Positions 56,198 to 64,000 of a stretch of 64,000 bases of DNA are shown piece by piece. The notes under the pieces were generated by a model that had not been told where the DNA came from, did no database searches, and was given only the letters and a program-made list of their open reading frames with translations. Origin of the DNA: Primulina eburnea (Eukaryota; Streptophyta; Magnoliopsida; Lamiales; Gesneriaceae); NCBI RefSeq assembly GCF_022965805.1, contig NC_133116.1, forward strand, positions 1,116,001 through 1,180,000. The letters run 5' to 3'. Positions within the stretch are counted from its first letter, which is position 1. Each line of letters begins with the position of its first letter. The position numbers were made by a program, and so were the translations under genes.

Positions 56198-58035
56198 TCA
56201 TGGTTTAATTAAAATACCTAACACAATTGCAAGATAATTATTAACAATATTTACATAATATATACATTTGTAAAATAGTCAAATAATATTAAAAAAAAAG
56301 AGAGAGAAGATATTAAGTCAACAATTCTTTAGTAGTCAAAGATATTCCCTCATTTACTAGTCAACAAATAACCATTTTTAATATAATCATCCCTCCTAAA
56401 AATAAGAATTAAAAATGTATATTGTTAGTATAAATCGTCCCTTCTGCTTTGCTCTGCCAGCAGCATTAAACCACCAAATAACTAATTAAATTGAAATTAG
56501 AAACTTCCAGATAAGAAAATAAATAAGTTCCCGCGAGAAACATAAAACAAAATCCATATTCAAGTTTCTATCCCTCACCAGTATTTCATTTAATCCTACA
56601 TTTTAGTTTACCACGAGTCCAGAATGCTTTATCAATTATTGACGTATCTTGTGCAAGAAAATTTTCTCAGTTAGTTATTTCCGACCGAAAAAATTGCCGA
56701 TGGAACTCGGTGAACAAATTTGATTGGTCAAAATGAGTTTGAGAGACCTTTCGATCATTAAATTTTGAGATATGGTCTATTCCTGAATCACAAAAGAGAA
56801 CATATTGAATCATAAGGAATAAAATGACCAAATTTATTTGGATGAACAAATAATATTATATACATTTGGAAATGTGAACAAAGGAGTTGATGCCAAGTAA
56901 ATGTGGTGGCAAAATAGGCAAAGATGAAGAGGTATAAACAAGAAAAGGAGCTGACGTCCCAGACCAAATATTTTGGTTATAAGCAAAAAGTGACATTTAT
57001 TATATTTTAGCATGAATGATCAGGTGAGGAAGAATGAACCTAAATCCAAATAAAGCTCACAAATTCATCCCTGGGCTGATCCAAACAGCTAAAACTAAAT
57101 GAGTTTACCTAGATATATTAACAAACATCATCACTGCATATATATATATACATACATGTACCCTAAGGAAAGTTCAAATACTTGTTTTTTTACTTCAATT
57201 GAGACATTTTTACTAAGTTCTTTCCTGCGTACCCAAAGTAGGGTGAATTTCACCGAATGTGACATGGTCATATATATGGAAGCTATCGGTAATCGGATTC
57301 TTAAAACATAGAGTCAGTCTCTCGTAAAACATGATTGATTCTGATAATAACAAGGAGTTTACCGGAACTTCAAACCACAAGTAGTTTACCGGATTTCGTC
57401 GGAGTTCACCGGAACTTGCCGAAAGACTTTAAATCTCGACCGAAACTAAGCTGGAAATACAAGGGAACTGAAATGGCTTCAAATACTACCTCAAAAAACA
57501 GCAAAACTACTCAGTTACAAGCACAAGCTCACCTAATGCGACCCAAGAAGCACAAGAACAGGAAGCTCACGCACGGCTCGCTAACAGGGCTCGATCTGCT
57601 CTTTTCTTTCCGTTCCAGCCTCTACAACCGTTTTCCAGAACTCAGCTACCTTCTACTGTGGTTGCTGCTCCGATTCCGGTAACTACACGATCCGTTTCTG
57701 TGAGGAAAGAAGGGCGACGGGTTTGGGGAAAGAAAGGGGTTACGGCTGTTTAGGGGAAGAAGGGCTACTGGTGAAATTTGTTTTATGTCCTTAATAAATG
57801 ATATATATAAATTTTTAACTTTAATTAACGACAACTTAAAACTTTCTGTCGTTAATTAACGACTAAACAATTATTTGTCGGTAACTTAACGACAATTTTT
57901 AAAAATCCGTAGTTAGTTGTGACAGAAAAATAAATTATGTCGTTATATTTAATTTATGACAGATTTTTTATTTGCGTCGTTAATTAATGACAACATATTT
58001 AATTTTCGTCGTTAAACACAATTTTTCTTGTGGTG

Positions 58036-59290
58036 AATTCGGCTATTTGGATCAACATATGGCAATTCCCTTTAATGGATTAATTGATGTCCATCAATTC
58101 CATGCATCCACCTGTAACGCATGCAGCAGTTCGTGTTTCCTAAATGTTTTTAAAAGCGCGAAACATGTCGTGGGATCCCTTTTTGAGGGCTTGAAGTATT
58201 GTTTGAAAGCGTGAAACATGTATTTGTGCCCATCATTTTTATCGCCATATGTTTGAAAGCGTGAAAAATGTATTTAAAATCATCAAAATGCACCTTTATG
58301 TAAGTATTTGTGTTGAGCCCATATTCTGCACAAACCCAAATCATTTGAAGTCCGCTAGTAATGAAAGCCTTGAAAAACATGAAAAGCTCAATAGACAAGT
58401 TCATGAAAGGATATGTTGATATCAAGAACTTTATTACAATGTTTTTGGTACATGCCTTTTTCTGAATTTATATCCTTAAACGAAATTTATTCATTTTCTC
58501 ACCCAAACACCTACAAAAACTACACAAATATGTGAAAGTAAATACCTTGATTAAATAAATCTTATAATTAGTTATTTGGTAACAGTGTTTTAAAAGCATT
58601 ATAATATATTAAGATAGATTTTCAAAGATATGACTACAATAAAATTTTAAACAATAAATTACAACCAATTGATAATAATTAATCAATTGCAGAATAGAAA
58701 ATTTATTGTTGAAGTTTCTCTGTATGAAATTTGAAAAAGCGGACGTAAGAAGATGAAACATCTAAAAATTTTCTTTTTCTAACTTGATATTAAAACAATT
58801 TATGTATTTTTAGAATAAATTAATTTCCGTATTTACACTTATAGACTATTCGTAATATGCTGGGTTTTTACTATATATTAGTGTTTTTTTTCATACATGT
58901 TGTGTGCATATTTTAACTATTTTTTTACCGATTATATTATTTTAAATTAATTTAATTATAAGAAATTAAAAAATAAAGAGTTTTTTAAGAATATAAATTA
59001 AATTGTTTAACCCTCCATCAAAATTAGTTAATCTAAAATCCCATCTTAATTAATAGCACACAAAAATATAAATAAATTTTGTGAAACAAATTTTTTATTT
59101 GAGTAATTCATAAAAAATAATATTTTTTATTTTAAAAAATTAAATTTTATTATAAATATATACCGAGTTCACCGGGAAATAAAGATACCAAGCGACACTC
59201 TTAATTGTAACAGTAATTTGTGTGTGTATTTATTTATTTATGTATAATATAATATATATATTGGCTTTATCCATTTGGTTATCAATAGAA
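58036..59290. other. AT-rich intergenic region
   Basis: It includes a short imperfect duplication TGTTTGAAAGCGTGAAA(C/A)ATGTATTT at about 58200 and 58250. No gene supported. Confidence 0.4.
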
Positions 59291-60291
59291 ATATATTTAT
59301 TCCAGACGTTTCATTTCCATTGCTATCTCAATTTCACTCACATCTCTCTCACTGCAAAAATAATCAATTAAATAAGAAATCCTGTGCTTTTTGAATCTTA
59401 ATTCCGTGATTTTCGACTATAATATTCACACAAAATTGCTTTGAACTTAATCCTTAAGATTTCTGGTGTGCTATCGGAGATGCAGTTTTCTACCTGCGGG
59501 ATTGTCATTGGAGATAGCTCTCGGATCTGTATGTCTCTCGCTTCTGCACAATACTATCCACTTATGTGCTATAAACAGTATCTGCGGCGTTTTAGTGTGT
59601 GCGACTTGATTTTATTTAGTTGTTACCACTCTTTCGCGAGATCTTTGATCATATTGTTGGCTATTGTTGGGAAAATGTTGCTGATTTAGTGTATGCGTTT
59701 ATTTAATTTTTTTTTTCTATCCAGTGATTGTGCTATTCGCTTGAAGGATTTTATATTATATATACGAATTCTAGCGAATATGATTAATTCGACTCTTTGT
59801 AGGTGAAATCATCTTGTTGGTTTTCACCTTTTCAATTCCTTTTACCAGTTTGACGTCTGTTGATCTTAACGTGGAATAACTTGTTAAAAATCATAAAAAT
59901 ATAACCTTGTAATGAATTAGTATTGTAGCATCAGTGATCTGTACGTATTTTGAAGTAATGTGGATTGCTGAGTAAGATTCGGTTCTTTCTTTACTTGGAT
60001 AAGCGCCTTGTTTAGCGTGCTTAAAAATGGAAATCTCGTCGTGATTTATGTCTTTCCGTTATTTTTTGCCTCACAGAGCAACCAGTAGTAATTCCATCTT
60101 AATCAGGAAGTTGATGCTTTATAGAATTAGGTCTGAAGCTGGTGATGTTTTATCTATCTTCAGATTATCAGTCCTATATTGCTAAATATGTGAGTCTGTT
60201 GTGTGTCGCTCATAGCAGGTGAGTAATTGTGCTCGGACTCAGATAAAGCTTAAAGAAAGGAATTGGGTTGGTGCTTGGATGAGAAGAACTA
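59291..60291 (+). promoter_or_regulatory. Likely promoter and 5' leader of the CaaX-box gene
   Basis: Pyrimidine-rich CTCACATCTCTCTCACTGC at about 59336-59354 suggests a transcription start zone. The leader before the ATG at 60292 is long and probably contains an intron. A short upstream frame (59441-59689) has no recognised conserved peptide. Confidence 0.3.
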
Positions 60292-62483
60292 ATGTTATTT
60301 GCAGTAGAAGGAGGAGGATTTTTCTCTTCTTCAGCTTCTGGATACTGTAAGGGATTGACACTTCTATTATTGGGTCAAAAAAACGAAGCGAAACCCATGA
60401 GAGTAACTCCGTGGAATCAATACCAGTTGGTGGACCAAGAGACGGTTCCTGATCTCCAGCTGGCTTCTGGTAAGGATAGAATTGCACGTGGATGCGCCTC
60501 ATTTGGATGTTTTGGTCGTGCTGCAACTGGACTTCAGAACTCATCTCCTCTGAAAGTTGGACCTAACCAAAACCAAGAAGTCTTGTCAGAACCTACAGTT
60601 TTTGTTGAGAGTAAAAATGAAAGGAACTTGGTTGATCTGATTGACGATAATCTTAGTGCTAGGAAAATATTTAGTTTAAAAAGCAGTTTGAAGAAATCGA
60701 CAGATAGTTCTGTATCTCTAGTGGCTTCCGCTGGTGTAGGTTGCACCGATAGAAGTGAACCTGAAGCATCATCTGAAATGAATTATTCTGCTGCTAGTCA
60801 AATGGGGAGGAGGAAAGTGCAGTGGATGGATGCAACTGGGGGAGAGCTTGTTGAGGTTCGGGAATTTGAGATGAGGTACAAGAACTTCATATGCTAATTT
60901 TTCCATCAAAATACTGCTATGTTTCTTGAACCCGTTCATATGCTTTTATGATTTTTTGCTAGTATGTATTGGTGTCATAAACTGTATTTCCTTAGCTTTT
61001 GGTTTCGTTAAAGTAGGTGGAACTTACACCGTATGGCTGATAGCCTGAATGATTGGTTAAGATTTATAGTTTCCACCTTTTGGGAGAGATGAGAAGTGAC
61101 TATGTCATCAATTTAAATGCGGAATTAAAACTTCTAAATTGATTTCTTAAATATCGAAAAGCGTATCTATAATTTGATTGGCCCTGTTTCCTGGTGCATA
61201 TGGCACAAATATCCTCTGTTACACATCATGTTAAGTTTCAAGCCACACCTTTGAATTCTTGGCGACTGGGACGACTTTAAATAAGAACTTGAACTTTCTG
61301 GTCAGTCAGGTTTCTGAAGCCCAAAGTTTTCAGAATCTGATTCAAGGTCAGCAAGGATGAAAAATTTAGGGATTTAAGTCGCGGTATTAGTTGTCTGAGG
61401 AATGTGAATGTGCCATCATGCTGACGTCTTAGGTTTTTTGATAAATCAAATAAAGTAAACTGCATGTACCATGGCCCTTGGCATGGCACCATAGACTTGC
61501 CAATTTAGATAATCTAGTGAAGTTTACTCACATAAGAATGTTCATTGCACTTCTAATGCCCTTTTTGAGGAATTTTGTGTTGGTCCTTACTGATTAGGAA
61601 AAGGCGAATGTTATAAATCTGTACATGATGTGGAATCTCATGGACATACTAGCGTGGAACATAGAGATCTATAGGTCTGTCTAGATAAGAAATTTTACTA
61701 ATTTGGTTTAGTTGGATTGTTTTGTTTAAGCCCCTGTGTTCGTCCGAGGGACTCGAGTTCTGTGTTGAGAGGGTTGTATGAGATATCTCCGCATCTTTCT
61801 TTTACGTGGTTTTGATTTTCCTGTTTTATACTTGAGGGTCCTTTTAGTTTGGTTGAAGAGATTAAACTGATAAATAATATCATGATTATTAAAATATTTG
61901 AGTATGATGTAAAATAGTATTAAGTAAATAATAATTGGTTTGTTTGATTAATAGGGATAAAATGATAAATTACATTTTTATCCATTTTAGCAATTGCATG
62001 AATAAAATTTTGTATAGTAATGCCTTTTCCAATTAATTATTGGTAAATTTTTTACTTTTATTTGCGTTTTAGCCTCACTTTGGAAAGACTATACTTGGGA
62101 GTTCCAAATTGTCTTTAAAAAAAATAATATCGATGGGGTTGGTAGATATTTGTTATATCGATATCGTGGATTCGGACCAACGGCTCGGTTTATGCCACTA
62201 CACCATTGGTTCCAAATTCTTCTTATATGAACCATGATAAATAGAAAACAAGTTTGTGACATATATTTGAATACCAAAATCACACTTTAGTATCTATTCC
62301 TTAAGTGGAAATTGATTGATTTTGGTAAAACGCATTTAGAAGCCGGGATAAAGTATCTCTCCAAACATTTTGGGAGAGCACTGACTTCTCAACTGATAAG
62401 GTGTTTTGTGTTATTTCAGTGACGATGAATTGGATGAATTCAATGACGGAAATGAAAAGACTTGTTCGTGTACGATAATGTAG
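60292..62483 (+). CDS. Conserved plant protein ending in a CaaX box, 2 exons
   Basis: Exons 60292-60875 and 62420-62483 (donor GTACAAG, acceptor TTATTTCAG, phases agree) encode 215 residues. The N-terminus MLFAVEGGGFFSSSASGY-, then GLTLLLLGQ and PWNQYQLVDQE (about 40-50), is characteristic of a conserved plant family without assigned function, as far as I can recall. The middle is Ser/Lys-rich, with GRRKVQWMDATGGELVEVREFE (about 171-192) before an acidic tail SDDELDEFNDGNEKTCSCTIM. The last four residues, CTIM, fit a CaaX box with Met, which favours farnesylation. The Cys two residues before could be palmitoylated. It is therefore probably a lipid-anchored, membrane-associated protein. The tiny second exon (64 bases) is easily missed. 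Confidence 0.82.
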
Positions 62484-62911
62484 CTACTGATTTTTACCCG
62501 GGCCTTTCATCAACCTTGTTTCTATGAAGGAGGCAACCAGTGAGATGTTGCATTAAATCCCATGTACGAAAGACCAGTTCATCTTTGCTTAAATTATCTG
62601 AATTTTCGACGCATGTCAATATACCAGCCGAGGACGGACAGTAGATCTATCATTTTCATATTATTATTGCTTTGGTTCAAATTTTTTTGCGCCGGGTATA
62701 TTTTTTCCATGCCGTGTTCATGTTTGTTGTAAAGCTGGTCTGTCTCTTCGTCTTATGGGGTGTTATTTTGATTTATTTCTCTGGTATTTCTTCGACTTGG
62801 GAAACGAATGAGAAACAATTTTTTTTGTTTTTTTTGTTGGTATCGTGTAGTGAAGATACAGTAGAATTTCATTGAAACCAGTATAAAAGTCATATTGATG
62901 TTGATGTGGAG
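62484..62911. other. 3' flank of the CaaX-box gene
   Basis: Probable 3' UTR and downstream DNA. No other gene seen. Confidence 0.35.
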
Positions 62912-63017
62912 GTGAGTTCTGGCATGGAGATCTACATATTTTCCAGGATCCTCTTGGACTGTAAATCCATTCCAAGAGGATCCTGGAAAATATGTAGATC
63001 TCCATGCCAGAACTCAC
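62912..63017. repeat. Perfect 47-bp inverted repeat with 12-base loop
   Basis: Arms 62912-62958 and 62971-63017 are exactly complementary over 47 bases, with the loop CTGTAAATCCAT between. The right arm is also followed by TGTAAATC, echoing the loop. A transcript would form a perfect hairpin, as in a very young MIRNA or an inverted-duplication small-RNA locus. I do not recognise a known microRNA in it. An assembly palindrome artefact is the main alternative. Confidence 0.95.
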
Positions 63018-64000
63018 TGTAAATCATGATAAGTGGACATTAATATATCGAGTTCATTGTTATAATTTTTAATTATTATTTAGATAAAGATAATGTAATT
63101 ATCTTAACTATGTGATTTTTGGAGTAATATGTTAAAATTTGAATTTTTAAAGTGAATTAGATAGTGTAGATACGAGTACATTATAAGGAAAAAATTATTT
63201 ATTTAAATTAACAGAGTATTTTAGTACAAATTAATTGTTGTCACAAAATCGGATCACTAAACACTTGAACATTTATATATAGGATAATATCGATTTGGGT
63301 TTTATTTTTCTATGTTTCGTGGAAATAATTTAAGAAATGATTTCAGAAGATGAAAAAGTGATGTTGGGCATTTCACATTATTTAGATTGAACAGTGCATA
63401 TCAAAGTATATGATAATATTTTAAGGGAGTGTGGTTAACTCTCCAAAAATTACTAACGTTATACTTCACCTTTTTATTCCATAATTTAGAAAACGAAATT
63501 TTATACTTGATTTTTCCTTCTGTGTATATATATCTAATATATAATTTTATTCTTAACTTTCTCTTTAAAAAAATCTATTGCATTTTATTTATTAAAATAT
63601 TTTTAATTTAATATGATATGATAAAAGTGTGCTTAAATTTTGACACGTTATGATTATAGGAAAAAAAATAGCTTCCTCATATTTATTTTTATAAATATCA
63701 TAACTAAATACATAATATTTATGTATTATATTATGCACAATGTGTGTGTCAAGTGATTAGTATATATAAGAAAGTCTTTTGCCCGTAAAATCAATACTTT
63801 TGTCATAAAAATTAACATTTTTTCACGAGTCGAGTAGATCGATGATTTATTTCATCGACTCACAAAATTGACCTGTGAGATTATTTCATAAGATTTAGAA
63901 CTTATGCCTAATTTTTTAAACTTATAAAACATTTAAAATGTGGGTCTTTTAAAAAATAAATTATAATTTTTTCCACACATATATTGTTTTATAATAAAAT
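63018..64000. other. AT-rich intergenic region with partial MITE
   Basis: A decayed copy of the Mutator-like MITE lies at about 63781-63895 (TTTTTCACGAGTCGAG ... GACCTGTGAGATTATTTCATAAG). No gene. Confidence 0.45.

Larger units (their letters stand above)
54345..58035 (-). mobile_element. CACTA (En/Spm-type) transposon remnant
   Basis: One end is visible at about 58016-58035: read on the minus strand it is CACCACAAGAAAAATTGTG, close to the CACTACAAGAAA termini of CACTA elements. Next to it (57826-58015) is a subterminal array of short inverted units such as CTGTCGTTAATTAACGAC. A similar unit (CTGACGG...TTCTGTCGTTAAATG) lies at 54347-54384, which may mark the other side, but no matching terminal repeat was found there. 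Transposase-related pieces lie between on the minus strand. The stretch 56200-57825 holds no recognised coding sequence. Confidence 0.7.

Overview
The window is nuclear DNA from a flowering plant, most likely an asterid or lamiid eudicot. The evidence is AT-rich sequence, GT-AG introns, plant-only gene families (PRONE RopGEF, dehydrin, DUF241, chloroplast FtsH, MIR394) and many small plant transposons. I could not pin the species from sequence alone. About nine protein genes are well supported. Most lie on the minus strand; the purple acid phosphatase, FtsH, the CaaX-box gene, the small LEA-like gene and the small membrane protein lie on plus.

Left part (1-15.3 kb): a tRNA-derived SINE with an 18-bp target duplication (117-398), a decayed LINE RNase H fragment (~1.4-1.9 kb), the MIR394 hairpin (2519-2632), a five-exon RopGEF (6026-9295), a Mutator-like MITE (10844-11004), relics of a TRIM retrotransposon family (12.8-13.4 kb), a 360-bp hAT-type MITE (13569-13928) and a two-exon F-S-K3 dehydrin (14332-15262).

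Middle (15.7-35.6 kb): a ten-exon zinc alcohol dehydrogenase with one extra base (15781-18719), TRIM relics (20.3-20.9 kb), the last exon of a small membrane protein, a five-exon lysine/histidine transporter-like 8 gene (24184-26907), an intact 386-bp TRIM element (27928-28313), four more MITE copies (29.4-32.7 kb) and a three-exon PAP29-type phosphatase (33620-35615).

Right part (36.9-64 kb): a DUF241 cluster on the minus strand with an intact copy, a single-base-frameshifted copy, a nonsense-mutated copy and a fragment, plus a more distant DUF241 gene at 48.7-49.6 kb. Between them lies a five-exon chloroplast FtsH1/5-type protease carrying three single-base insertions (44120-47294). Further on are a LINE zinc-knuckle fragment (50.3 kb), a 719-bp PIF/Harbinger-like element (52566-53284), a small hydrophilic LEA-like gene (53751), CACTA transposase remnants (54.3-58.0 kb), a two-exon plant gene ending in a CaaX box (60292-62483) and a perfect 47-bp inverted repeat (62912-63017).

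The genes are independent single genes, as usual in plants; no operon or gene cluster with a joint pathway is visible. The most unusual signals are the perfect hairpin, the same GCGACGG-rich module inside two unrelated transposon types, and a set of isolated single-base insertions in otherwise conserved genes. The last may be assembly errors or real lesions. I found no convincing new biological system.
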